Below are positions 1-7,869 of a DNA stretch of 64,000 nt, piece after piece. The stretch is taken from contig CAYZDJ010000013.1 in the NCBI GenBank assembly GCA_964477265.1, forward strand, positions 1 through 64,000, written 5' to 3'. Source of the stretch: CAIVPM01 sp964477265. Lineage in GTDB: Bacteria; Bacteroidota; Bacteroidia; Chitinophagales; Chitinophagaceae. A program made the position numbers and the translations under genes. Positions within the stretch are counted from its first letter, which is position 1; every line of letters starts with the position of its first letter. The notes under the pieces are model-generated. The model made no database searches and was not told the DNA's origin. It saw nothing but the letters and a program-made list of their open reading frames with translations.

Positions 1-161
1 TATGGCTTGGCATAATAGCCATTTTCCTCAGAAAAATAAAATTTTAAACAACTTCGCTTTATGATGTTGGTGAAAAAACACACAACATCGGCAAAGATGG
101 AAATGAAGAAGACTAATGAGAGCAAAAAAACACAGAGGCACTGAGAACACAGGAAAATTAC

Positions 162-950
162 TTACTGATCTATCCCAATATTTAATTGAATATAAAACTG
201 GCTTGATTTTTCATTTGGTGCACCAATAAAGTCGCCTTCATAAGTAGTCCATTTATTATTTGATATATCTAAACGGTAACCTGCTTTTATAAATTGCCAG
301 TAAAGATTCTCGCTTTTTCCTTTAAGTTTAAACCCTAATGCAAAATCAATAAACTCCATTGAGTGCTTTAAATTAACGGCATTGGATTGTGTGGAAAATA
401 AACCACCAAGTGTTGTTGCTGTATATGGTTTATTAATGTATATACTGGTTGTGCCAGATCCATATCCTATATGTGGAAACAGGCAAAGTTTCTTTTTCTT
501 GAATATATGTGTGCCTATAAAAAATTTGCCATAACCACCTTGATACATAGGGCTGCCACCACGAAGAAAATTGCCTAATTCAAATCCATATGTCATAATA
601 GGATACCTTACGGCAAACTCAATTCCAAGCGACATGGTTTCTGGTTTAATCTCTCTTGCACCAATGGCTTTTAAATCATTATTTATATTATTAAAATTAT
701 GCCTTTGCCAGCCCAAGCATACTAAAAGCTCTATACCAACATCGTTTGCCCTGCTGTTACTTGGAAAAGCTTTACTTTTTAAGGATTGATAAGTTGCAGA
801 ATTTTCCATTGAGTCGAAGACAGACTTTCTATATTCCCAAAACTTTTTTCTATACAATGCCGATGAATCTTTACTATGACTTTGTGCATTTGCATTACTT
901 ACAATAAAGCCACAAAATATTAATGATAAGGCAAAATATTTTTTTCTCAT
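162..950 (-). CDS. Secreted/outer-membrane barrel-like protein of unknown function
   Basis: I do not recognise a named family. From the ATG at 950 the protein is about 262 residues and opens with a good signal peptide (MRKKYFALSLIFCGFIVSNA, cleavage after NANAQ). The rest alternates short aromatic and glycine-rich segments, such as YGFELGNFLRGG and LYWQFIKAGYRLD, and ends in FYIQLNIGIDQ, which looks like a final outer-membrane beta-strand. An upstream ATG at 1037 gives 291 residues, but it overlaps the end of the preceding gene and adds a second hydrophobic stretch before the signal peptide, so I prefer 950. It probably shares a transcript with the HExxH gene just upstream. Export is likely; function is unknown. 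Confidence 0.55.
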   Translation of the reverse strand: MRKKYFALSLIFCGFIVSNANAQSHSKDSSALYRKKFWEYRKSVFDSMENSATYQSLKSKAFPSNSRANDVGIELLVCLGWQRHNFNNINNDLKAIGAREIKPETMSLGIEFAVRYPIMTYGFELGNFLRGGSPMYQGGYGKFFIGTHIFKKKKLCLFPHIGYGSGTTSIYINKPYTATTLGGLFSTQSNAVNLKHSMEFIDFALGFKLKGKSENLYWQFIKAGYRLDISNNKWTTYEGDFIGAPNEKSSQFYIQLNIGIDQ

Positions 951-1014
951 TTTAGGTGTTTTAACACCAAATAAAATCAATAAAACAGAACCTGCAAAAA
1001 ATAATAAGTAAATA

Positions 1015-1338
1015 TTATTGTAATAAGTATTCATCAATCAGTTTAACATTATCCTCATTCGCTCTTGCTTCTACTTCAAACTTATTATTCCTATATCCTT
1101 TTTTAATAGATTCTATCAAGTATAAAAACAAGAATTTTATAACACCATAATGCTGGTACTGCTTAACGTGTGTAAGCTCGTGTGCAAGCAACTTTGTATT
1201 GCTTAAAAAATCTTGCCTTGATATATTGTATAAATAAATAGTGTTGCCTATAACTATGGCAACACTATTAACTTTTAATATTTTAGTAGCAAGTTTTGCT
1301 ACTGTACTATTTTCCTTTATGTAAACTTTTGTTTGCAA
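1015..1338 (-). CDS. Small HExxH-motif protein (DUF4157-like metallopeptidase fold)
   Basis: A 107-residue protein with the zinc-metallopeptidase helix LLAHELTHVKQYQHYG near residues 65-80. The two His and the Glu of HExxH are intact, and VKQYQ follows as in the small DUF4157-type domains of many bacteria. There is no signal peptide or clear membrane segment. Domains of this type often sit inside large toxins or transmembrane sensors; here the domain stands alone, so either this is the whole protein or a reduced relative. It is followed by the secreted 162..950 gene and may be co-transcribed with it. Peptidase activity is inferred from the motif only, and the substrate is unknown. Confidence 0.6.
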   Translation of the reverse strand: MQTKVYIKENSTVAKLATKILKVNSVAIVIGNTIYLYNISRQDFLSNTKLLAHELTHVKQYQHYGVIKFLFLYLIESIKKGYRNNKFEVEARANEDNVKLIDEYLLQ

Positions 1339-1398
1339 ATAATATTTATCGCAAATAAGCTTTGCGTTCGTTGTTATCGTTGTTTCGTTGCGTGAAAT

Positions 1399-1878
1399 TT
1401 ATTTCTTCAATTCCTGCCATGCTTTAATAATCTGCTCAGCATGTTTTTTATTGGTGGGCTTTAAAAATATTTTTCCAATTATTCCTTTTTCATCTATTAC
1501 AAAAGTGGTGCGGTGCAGGCCCATATATTTTCTACCATACAATTGCTTTTCGCCCCAAACACCATATTTATCAATAATCTTGTGCTTTTCATCTGCTATT
1601 AAAGTGTATGGCAAATTAAACTTTTCTTCAAATTTTTTATGAGATTCCACTCCATTTGGACTCACTCCAATTACTTCAAATCCTTCTTTCGTTAATAAAG
1701 AGTAATTGTCCCTAAGGTTGCAGCTTTGTATAGTACAAGTAGGTGTATCATCTTCAGGGTAAAAAAATAAAACTACTTTTTTACCAATAAAATTTTTCAG
1801 CTCTACCTTGTTATTGTTTTGGTCAACACCGGTAAATGCAGGTGCTTTATCGCCAGCTTGTAGTGTAATCACACTCAT
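1399..1878 (-). CDS. bcp: Thioredoxin-dependent peroxiredoxin, Bcp/PrxQ type
   Basis: Cytoplasmic thiol peroxidase of 159 residues that reduces H2O2 and organic hydroperoxides using thioredoxin. The active-site segment FYPEDDTPTCTIQSCNLRD carries the peroxidatic Cys in the TPTCT context. A second Cys five residues later matches the resolving Cys of the atypical 2-Cys Bcp/PrxQ class. The later WGEKQLYGRKYMGLHRTTFVID segment is also typical, and the length is normal for the family. It lies 22 nt downstream of the esterase gene on the same strand, so the two are probably co-transcribed. Confidence 0.92.
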   Translation of the reverse strand: MSVITLQAGDKAPAFTGVDQNNNKVELKNFIGKKVVLFFYPEDDTPTCTIQSCNLRDNYSLLTKEGFEVIGVSPNGVESHKKFEEKFNLPYTLIADEKHKIIDKYGVWGEKQLYGRKYMGLHRTTFVIDEKGIIGKIFLKPTNKKHAEQIIKAWQELKK

Positions 1879-1900
1879 AATTTAAATTTAAAATTCAACA

Positions 1901-2725
1901 TTACTTCTTAAACACCCATTTCAAAAATTCAGGGAATGCTCTGCCCCATGTTGGCACATCATGTTTACCATCATCCATTTGCAGGTAGCGTAAATGCTCA
2001 TTTGTATAACCTTTAGCTTTAAGTTCAACTATCAAATCCAAAGCATCGTCAATGCTATCAATTATACCATTATTATTTCTATCTGCAGTTTCATCAAGCG
2101 TTCCTGTTTGTATAAAAAATTTAAGCCATGGATGCAATGTTCCATATCTTACCTGTTGATGCATTAATCTGTCTTTTTCATCATCGTAGCCATCATCATA
2201 GGCTTTTCTACGCCACCATAAACTACCACTAAACACACCTACATTTTTAAATTCACTTGCATTATTCCACACTATATCCAATGCACTCAATCCACCCAAA
2301 GAAAAACCTGCAAAAGATTTTTCCTTAAACGATGGTGCATGATATTTTTTTCTTATTGCAGGCAATAATTCATCAAAAATAAATTTTTGGTACAAGCCAG
2401 CCTTATCGCCACGTTTGTCATAATCTGCACTATAGCTTGTGCCATATTCTCTTTTACGTTCTGCACCACAATGAATGCCTACACAAAAAATTGGTTCAAT
2501 TTCTTTTTCGCTAATTAACTTGTCAAGTATTTCATCAAAAGGCATTTTTGGCAAATCTTGTCCATCATTTATTAATAATAAACTGGTTTGTTCGGCACTG
2601 GTAATACTTGTAGGTATATAAACATCATACAACACTTCACGTTCCAGATATGCTGATTCTATTGAGCAGGATTCAACTATTACATTCTTTAAAGCATGTT
2701 TTGCGTCACTCATCATAGGCTGCAA
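1901..2725 (-). CDS. Esterase D/Fes-type alpha/beta hydrolase with an EF-hand-like loop
   Basis: A 274-residue alpha/beta hydrolase of the esterase D/enterochelin-esterase type. The nucleophile elbow is GFSLGG at residues 140-145 (Ser142). The likely catalytic acid is in GTLDE near 208-212, and the likely His is His255 in DGKHDVPTW. There is no signal peptide, so it should be cytoplasmic. Residues 215-226 form a DxNxNGxIDxxD loop that resembles a calcium-binding EF-hand or dockerin loop, inserted next to the acid residue. The gene is divergent from the ATP-grasp/amine-ligase operon across 147 nt and precedes bcp. Esterases of this kind occur beside ATP-grasp plus GCS2-ligase pairs in other genomes, so it may release or trim the ligase product; that role is inferred. 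Confidence 0.8.
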   Translation of the reverse strand: MQPMMSDAKHALKNVIVESCSIESAYLEREVLYDVYIPTSITSAEQTSLLLINDGQDLPKMPFDEILDKLISEKEIEPIFCVGIHCGAERKREYGTSYSADYDKRGDKAGLYQKFIFDELLPAIRKKYHAPSFKEKSFAGFSLGGLSALDIVWNNASEFKNVGVFSGSLWWRRKAYDDGYDDEKDRLMHQQVRYGTLHPWLKFFIQTGTLDETADRNNNGIIDSIDDALDLIVELKAKGYTNEHLRYLQMDDGKHDVPTWGRAFPEFLKWVFKK

Positions 2726-2872
2726 TATTAGTAAAGTTGATTCATGATTCTATAATGTTGAAACATAGGTTTAAGAATTTTATTTTATCAATAAAAACTA
2801 ATTGCCAAAATTATTTTTTATTAAAAAGATATTCCCTAACATTGTTGCATTCAAAAACCAAAACTATTTAAT

Positions 2873-3844
2873 ATGAAAAAAATTGGAATACTACACGGAA
2901 AAGAAAGAAGTTTTCCTGAAGCCATTGTAGAAAGAATCAATAGTAAAAAAGTTGCTGGAATTGTGGCAGAGCCTGTAACCATTGATAAAGTAATGCAAGG
3001 CGAGCCTACTGAATATGCAGTTATTATTGATAGAATCAGCCAGGATGTTCCATTTTATCGTGCATATTTAAAGAATGCAGCATTGTGTGGTACTGCTGTT
3101 ATTAATAATCCTTTTTGGTGGAGTGCAGATGAGAAGTTTTTCAATAACTGCCTTGCAACAAAAATTGGTGTACCAGTTCCTAAAACTGTTATTCTTCCAA
3201 GCCACGATTTACCAACAGATACAAGCAATGAAAGCTTTGCAAATCTTGCATATCCATTAGACTGGAAAGGTATTTTTGAATATGTTGGTTTTCCTGCATA
3301 TATGAAACCCTTTGCTGGCGGTGGCTGGAAAAGTGTTTACCAATTAAACAGCCTTGAAGAGTTTTTTGAAAAGCATGCAGAGACTGAACAATTGGTAATG
3401 ATGTTGCAAGAGGAAATTAAGTTTGAAGAATATTACAGGTGCTATTGCATTGGTGGAAAATATGTAAGGATAATGCCTTATGAACCACGCAACCCTCATC
3501 ATTTACGCTATGTTGCAGACTTTACACCTACTAAAGAAAGGTTGGAGCAAATGGAGGAAATAGTTTTAAGGATTTGCAAATACTTAGGTTATGATTTTAA
3601 TACTGTAGAATTGGCTGTGCGTGATGGAGTGCCTTATGCCATTGACTTTTGTAATCCTGCACCAGATGCAGAGGTAACAAGCGTTGGTGAAGAGAACTTT
3701 GCATGGGTTGTTGAAACTGCTGCAACATATGCAATTGAAAGAGCTCAAGCACAAAAAGATGGTGAAGATAATTTAACATGGGGTGAATACATTAAACGAA
3801 GCAGTAATAATCAAAAGCTTTTCTTTAAAGGAAAGGATGTGTAA
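2873..3844 (+). CDS. ATP-grasp domain ligase
   Basis: A 323-residue cytoplasmic protein of the ATP-grasp superfamily, whose members join a carboxylate to an amine or thiol through an acylphosphate. An N-terminal Rossmann-like part starts MKKIGILHGKERSF. The ATP-binding strand and glycine loop are YMKPFAGGGWKSV near residues 143-155. The hinge is LVMMLQEEI near 174-182. The C-terminal metal-binding segment VELAVRDGVPYAIDFCNPAP covers about 245-264, with Asp258 and Asn261 as candidate magnesium ligands. It is the first gene of a tightly spaced run: 9 nt to Uma2 A, 5 nt to Uma2 B, 20 nt to the carboxylate-amine ligase. The presence of two different ligases suggests sequential peptide or amide bond formation. 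The substrate cannot be read from sequence. Confidence 0.85.
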   Translation: MKKIGILHGKERSFPEAIVERINSKKVAGIVAEPVTIDKVMQGEPTEYAVIIDRISQDVPFYRAYLKNAALCGTAVINNPFWWSADEKFFNNCLATKIGVPVPKTVILPSHDLPTDTSNESFANLAYPLDWKGIFEYVGFPAYMKPFAGGGWKSVYQLNSLEEFFEKHAETEQLVMMLQEEIKFEEYYRCYCIGGKYVRIMPYEPRNPHHLRYVADFTPTKERLEQMEEIVLRICKYLGYDFNTVELAVRDGVPYAIDFCNPAPDAEVTSVGEENFAWVVETAATYAIERAQAQKDGEDNLTWGEYIKRSSNNQKLFFKGKDV

Positions 3845-3853
3845 ATAGGTATA

Positions 3854-4489
3854 ATGGAAGATTTAATATTTTATAAAGTTGTTGAAGAAAACGGAACAGA
3901 TAGTTTAGTTGCTGAACCTGCATCTGAATATGGTTTGCATAAATATACTTATGCAGATTATTTATTGATGAAGATTGAAGAGAGGATTGAATTATTTAAG
4001 GGCAGGATATTAAAAATGTCTGCACCTAACAGGTTTCATCAATCCATTAGCAGGGAAATTTTTGGCAGTTTTTATATACATCTTAAACAAAATAAATGTC
4101 AAGCCTATTCAGCACCTTTTGATGTAAGACTTCCACTAAAAAATAAAAAGAATGATGATGAAATAACAACAGTTGTGCAACCAGACATTGTTGTAGTTTG
4201 CGATGAAAGCAAGCTTGATGACAGAGGTTGTTGTGGTGCACCAGAGTTAGTTGTTGAAATACTTTCTCCATCAAATTCAAAAAGAGATGTAAAGTTAAAG
4301 TTTGAATTATATGAAGAAGCTGGTGTTTTAGAATACTGGATTGTAAATCCAGAAATGGAGAATATTATTATTTATCATTTACAAAACGGAAAATTTGTTG
4401 GTTCTAAATTTTATACAGAGGATGATATTATTTCATCGTCAATTATTGCTGGCTTAACTATTGAAGTAAAAGAAATTTTTAAAAAATAG
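3854..4489 (+). CDS. Uma2-family (DUF820) putative nuclease, copy A
   Basis: A 211-residue Uma2/DUF820 protein with the PD-(D/E)xK nuclease fold. Visible family elements are LMKIEERIELFKGRILKMS near the N-terminus, PDIVVVCDESKLDDRGCCG in the middle, the core ELVVEILSPSNSKRD, then KFELYEEAGVLEYWIVNPE. The acidic and Lys residues expected of the fold are present. Family members are numerous in cyanobacteria and Bacteroidota and their biological role is unsettled. It overlaps no neighbour and sits 9 nt after the ATP-grasp gene and 5 nt before a paralogue, so it is clearly inside the operon. Its presence between two ligases is odd. Confidence 0.88.
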   Translation: MEDLIFYKVVEENGTDSLVAEPASEYGLHKYTYADYLLMKIEERIELFKGRILKMSAPNRFHQSISREIFGSFYIHLKQNKCQAYSAPFDVRLPLKNKKNDDEITTVVQPDIVVVCDESKLDDRGCCGAPELVVEILSPSNSKRDVKLKFELYEEAGVLEYWIVNPEMENIIIYHLQNGKFVGSKFYTEDDIISSSIIAGLTIEVKEIFKK

Positions 4490-4494
4490 CCGTT

Positions 4495-5121
4495 ATGTAT
4501 AGAGTTATTGAACAAGATGAAAATAATCACTTTTTAGTAGAAGAGCCTGATTTGCCATATATGAGTAATGGTAGTTATACTTATGCAGATTATTATAGAT
4601 GGAGGTTTCAGGAAAGAATAGAATTAATAAAAGGCTGGATTTACAAAATGTCTGCTCCTACAGCGAGGCATCAATCTGTGAGTATGAATTTAAGTGTTGC
4701 TTTTGCAAATTTTCTTCGTAATAAACCTTGTAAGGTATTTGCTGCACCTTTTGATGTTAGACTTACAAAAAAGAATTCGATTAAAGATGAAGATGTACAA
4801 ACTGTAGTGCAACCTGATATTGTTGTGATTTGCGACTTAAATAAAATTGATAGCAGAGGCTGTATTGGAAGCCCAGATTTAGTTGTAGAAATTTTATTAC
4901 CAAGCAATAATAAAGTTGAGATAAAAAAGAAGTTTGATTTGTATGAAGAAAATTTAATTAAAGAATACTGGGTTATTCATCCTGAAGAAAAAACAATACT
5001 TGTTTACAGTTTACAAAATGGAAATTACATTGGTAGTAGGTTATATGGTGAGGATGATTTTGTTGTAACCGAAGTTTTAAAAGGTATTGAACTAAAAGCA
5101 GAAGATTTATTTGATTACTAA
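4495..5121 (+). CDS. Uma2-family (DUF820) putative nuclease, copy B
   Basis: A 208-residue paralogue of the preceding gene. It has the same order of motifs: QERIELIKGWIYKMSAPTARHQ, VVQPDIVVICDLNKIDSRGC, then DLVVEILLPSNNK and KKFDLYEENLIKEYWVIHPE. Compared with copy A the core reads EILLPSN instead of EILSPSN and DLVVE instead of ELVVE; the other acidic positions are kept. The two copies are similar along their full length, consistent with tandem duplication followed by divergence. The stop codon lies 20 nt before the carboxylate-amine ligase, continuing the operon. Whether it is an active nuclease is unknown. Confidence 0.88.
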   Translation: MYRVIEQDENNHFLVEEPDLPYMSNGSYTYADYYRWRFQERIELIKGWIYKMSAPTARHQSVSMNLSVAFANFLRNKPCKVFAAPFDVRLTKKNSIKDEDVQTVVQPDIVVICDLNKIDSRGCIGSPDLVVEILLPSNNKVEIKKKFDLYEENLIKEYWVIHPEEKTILVYSLQNGNYIGSRLYGEDDFVVTEVLKGIELKAEDLFDY

Positions 5122-5141
5122 CTTAAAATATATAACTGAAT

Positions 5142-6251
5142 ATGGGAAACATAAACTACAGGCATTTTACATTGGGAGTTGAAGAAGAATACATGGTAAT
5201 TGATCCAAAGACTCGTGAGTTAAAAAGCCACGAACAAAAGATTGTACAAGAGGGTCATAAAATTATTAAAGACAAAGTAAAAGCAGAAATGCACCAGGCT
5301 GTGGTAGAAGTGGGTACAGACATTTGTAAAGACATTGAAGAAGCTTACAAAGATGTTGCAACACTGCGTGGTACTATTTCTCAAATTGCAGGAGACTTAG
5401 GATTAGCAATGGGTGCAGCAGGTACACACCCTTTTAGCCATTGGGATAGCCAGTTAATTACAGACCATGTTCGCTATCATCAAATAGTAAATGAATTGCA
5501 AGAAGCTGCACGTAGCAATTTAATTTTTGGCTTGCATGTTCATGTGGGTATGATGGATAGAAAACTTGCTATTCATATTGCCAATAGTGCAAGGTATTTT
5601 TTGCCACACGTTTATGCTTTAAGCACTAACTCTCCTTTTTGGGAAGGAAGGCTAACTGGCTACAAATCTTTCAGGACAAAGGTTTTTGATAAATTTCCAC
5701 GCACTGGCATTCCTGATTATTTTGAAAGCATTGAAGCCTATGATAATTATGTAAACCTTCTTATCAAAACAAACTGCATTGATAATGCAAAGAAAATTTG
5801 GTGGGATTTAAGGGTTCATCCATTCTTCGATACTGTTGAGTTCAGGATTTGCGATGTTCCAATGACAATCATGGAAACCATTGCTATTGCTGCATTGTTT
5901 CAAGCATTGTGTGCTAAGTTGTATAAATTAAGAAATTCTAATTTGAATTTTATAATGTATCAGCGTGCATTAATAAACGAAAATAAATGGCGTGCTGGGC
6001 GTTATGGTTTAGATGGAACTTTAATTGATTTTGGAAAGGAAACAGAAGTAAACACGAGGCTTTTAATTTTAGAATTATTAGACTTTGTTGATGATGTTGT
6101 TGATGATTTAGGCAGCCGACCAGCTATAAGTTACGTAAGCAAAATGCTTGAAAATGGCACTGGTGCTGATAGACAACTTAAAATATATAAAGAAACAAAC
6201 GATTTAATAAAAGTTGTTGATTATATCAATAGTCAGTTCTTAATACCATAA
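5142..6251 (+). CDS. Carboxylate-amine ligase, GCS2/YbdK family
   Basis: A 369-residue member of glutamate-cysteine ligase family 2, close in length to E. coli YbdK (about 372). Recognisable segments are LGVEEEYMVIDP near the N-terminus (Glu residues for metal/ATP), EMHQAVVEVGTDIC, FGLHVHVGM near residue 128, and WWDLRVHPFFDTVEFRICD. These enzymes make an amide bond between a carboxylate (often glutamate) and an amine using ATP. It ends the operon begun by the ATP-grasp gene, and the divergent esterase completes a cluster that looks like a small peptide or amide pathway. I would not call it GshA: the substrate is unproven and the context does not suggest glutathione synthesis. Confidence 0.88.
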   Translation: MGNINYRHFTLGVEEEYMVIDPKTRELKSHEQKIVQEGHKIIKDKVKAEMHQAVVEVGTDICKDIEEAYKDVATLRGTISQIAGDLGLAMGAAGTHPFSHWDSQLITDHVRYHQIVNELQEAARSNLIFGLHVHVGMMDRKLAIHIANSARYFLPHVYALSTNSPFWEGRLTGYKSFRTKVFDKFPRTGIPDYFESIEAYDNYVNLLIKTNCIDNAKKIWWDLRVHPFFDTVEFRICDVPMTIMETIAIAALFQALCAKLYKLRNSNLNFIMYQRALINENKWRAGRYGLDGTLIDFGKETEVNTRLLILELLDFVDDVVDDLGSRPAISYVSKMLENGTGADRQLKIYKETNDLIKVVDYINSQFLIP

Positions 6252-6323
6252 ATTTTTCTTTCACGCAAAGATGCGAAGGAGCAAAGACGCAAAGGTTTTG
6301 CTCCTTTTTTATTAATTATATTT

Positions 6324-7382
6324 ATGAAATTGATTGCTACAATATTTGCTTTATGTATTACAATTTTCATTGCATCAAGTTTCATCGCACCACCACATAA
6401 ACCCACTCCATTAAAATTTATCGTGCCAAAAGGTTGGCAAAAACCAGTTTATAATTTTAAAGAAAATCCATTAACAAAAGAAGGTTTTGAGCTTGGCAAA
6501 AAAATATTTTACGATGCTGCTTTAAGCAAAGATTCATCAACATCTTGTGCTAGTTGTCATCAACAGTTTGCAGCATTTTCAACCTTTGATCATAACTTGT
6601 CTCATGGTATTGATAATAGCCTTACAACTCGTAATGCACCTGCATTACAAAACCTTGCATGGCAAAAAGATTTTATGGCAGATGGCAGTATTCATCATTT
6701 AGATAGCCAACCAATATTTCCCTTTACTGCAAAAAATGAAATGGCAATGACTGTTGATGAAATTATTGAAAGAATAAAGAACAATAAGTTATATAAAAGA
6801 ATGTTTAAAGCTGCATTTGGCAATGATGAAATAAATATTAAAAAAATAACAAAAGCATTAAGTCAATTTATGTTGATGCTAGTAAGCAGCAACAGCAAGT
6901 ATGATAAAGTAATGCAAGGCAAAGACAGTTTTATTTTACCTGAAAAATTGGGCTACGAAATTTTTAAAGTTAAATGTGCAAGCTGTCATAAAGAACCAAT
7001 GTTTACAGATTATAGTTATAGAAATACTGGAATGCCTCAAAGCAATTCGTTTACAGATAATGGTAGGATGAATGTGACAAATAATAAAAAAGATTCTTTA
7101 AAGTTTAAAGTGCCAAGCCTTAGAAACGTTGCTATTACTCAACCCTATGGGCACGATGGGAGGTTTTTTACTTTGTATAATGTATTTGAACACTACAGGA
7201 AAAATATGATTGTTAATGAAAACACAGATAGCTTGTTGCAATATAAACTGCCTTTATCCAACTATCAGATAGGGCAGCTTACAGCGTTTTTATATACTTT
7301 AACCGATAGTAGTTTTACACACAATAAAATGTTTGCACCACAAGGTTTTAACATTACACCAAGTTTTAGAGATAAGCATTAA
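6324..7382 (+). CDS. Di-haem cytochrome c peroxidase (CcpA/MauG family)
   Basis: A 352-residue periplasmic di-haem protein. An N-terminal hydrophobic segment (MKLIATIFALCITIFIASSF) serves as signal peptide or anchor. Two c-type haem sites are visible: C75-A-S-C78-H79 and C218-A-S-C221-H222. RNAPALQNLAW and FKVPSLRNVA are the paired motifs typical of bacterial cytochrome c peroxidases, and GMPQSN near 237 could supply an axial Met. The protein reduces hydrogen peroxide with electrons from small cytochromes; MauG-like oxidases share the same fold. The stop codon abuts the left inverted repeat of the S23 gene unit. Confidence 0.92.
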   Translation: MKLIATIFALCITIFIASSFIAPPHKPTPLKFIVPKGWQKPVYNFKENPLTKEGFELGKKIFYDAALSKDSSTSCASCHQQFAAFSTFDHNLSHGIDNSLTTRNAPALQNLAWQKDFMADGSIHHLDSQPIFPFTAKNEMAMTVDEIIERIKNNKLYKRMFKAAFGNDEINIKKITKALSQFMLMLVSSNSKYDKVMQGKDSFILPEKLGYEIFKVKCASCHKEPMFTDYSYRNTGMPQSNSFTDNGRMNVTNNKKDSLKFKVPSLRNVAITQPYGHDGRFFTLYNVFEHYRKNMIVNENTDSLLQYKLPLSNYQIGQLTAFLYTLTDSSFTHNKMFAPQGFNITPSFRDKH

Positions 7383-7385
7383 TTC

Positions 7386-7402
7386 GTTTATCGTTTGTTG
7401 TT
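7386..7402. repeat. Left inverted repeat flanking the four-helix-bundle gene
   Basis: The 17-nt sequence gtttatcgtttgttgtt is exactly the reverse complement of 7835-7851. A second, overlapping match (7392-7407 against 7851-7866) pairs 15 of 16 positions, so each arm carries two overlapping copies of the same motif. It begins four bases after the peroxidase stop codon. Confidence 0.75.
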
Positions 7403-7442
7403 TATCGTTAGTTAACTACTTTTGAAAACCACCAAAAAACTT

Positions 7443-7856
7443 ATGCCAACAGTAAAGCAATTTGAAGGTTTAGAAATCTGGCAATTAGCCAGAACGCTTG
7501 CTAATAAAGTATTTGCTGTTATCAAATCAGGAAATTTAGCAAATGATTTTTCTCTGATTAATCAAATGAATAGAAGTAGTGGCTCTATAATGGATAATAT
7601 TGCAGAAGGTTTTGGAAGAGGGAGCAGATTAGAGTTTATACAATTTTTAACTATTTCTAATGGCTCATGTGAGGAACTAAAATCGCAGCTATACAGATGC
7701 CTTGATAGAGAACATATAAGTAAAGAATTGTTTGAAGAGATGTATGAGCTTTCTGATAAAATATTTAAGAAAACACATTCAATGATTAATTACTTAAATC
7801 AATCTAACATAAAAGGGCAAAAGTTTAAAAACAGAACAACAAACGATAAACTATAA
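7443..7856 (+). CDS. Four-helix-bundle protein, 23S rRNA intervening-sequence (S23) family
   Basis: About 137 residues from the ATG at 7443; a TTG at 7422 would add seven residues. The N-terminal FEGLEIWQLARTLANKVF, the central NQMNRSSGSIMDNIAEGFGRGSRLEFIQFLTISNGSCEEL (positions about 45-85) and the helical end are classic for the S23/four-helix-bundle family. This family was first found in hairpin insertions within 23S rRNA genes of Leptospira and is common as free-standing genes in Bacteroidota. Relatives include the Avd accessory protein of diversity-generating retroelements, but no reverse transcriptase or variable repeat is seen here. Its function is not established. The gene sits alone between inverted repeats that touch the genes on both sides. 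Confidence 0.9.
   Translation: MPTVKQFEGLEIWQLARTLANKVFAVIKSGNLANDFSLINQMNRSSGSIMDNIAEGFGRGSRLEFIQFLTISNGSCEELKSQLYRCLDREHISKELFEEMYELSDKIFKKTHSMINYLNQSNIKGQKFKNRTTNDKL
7835..7851. repeat. Right inverted repeat flanking the four-helix-bundle gene
   Basis: Exact reverse complement of 7386-7402. The flanking bases 7851-7866 pair with 7392-7407 at 15 of 16 positions. The arm overlaps the last codons of the S23 gene and runs to within a few bases of the TTG start of the flippase gene. Confidence 0.75.
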
Positions 7857-7869
7857 ACAACAAACGAAA

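Noticed and set aside
2..64. Open frame ending at 62-64 that could be the C-terminal end of a gene cut by the window start
   Set aside because: Only about 20 codons, no recognisable residues, and the stop overlaps a weak hairpin (63-89).
5142..6251. gshA-type glutamate-cysteine ligase
   Set aside because: The YbdK-like length and the ATP-grasp/esterase context favour a general carboxylate-amine ligase; no glutathione genes are close.
7443..7856. Avd protein of a diversity-generating retroelement
   Set aside because: The fold is shared, but no reverse transcriptase, template repeat or variable repeat lies nearby; the S23 family fits better.
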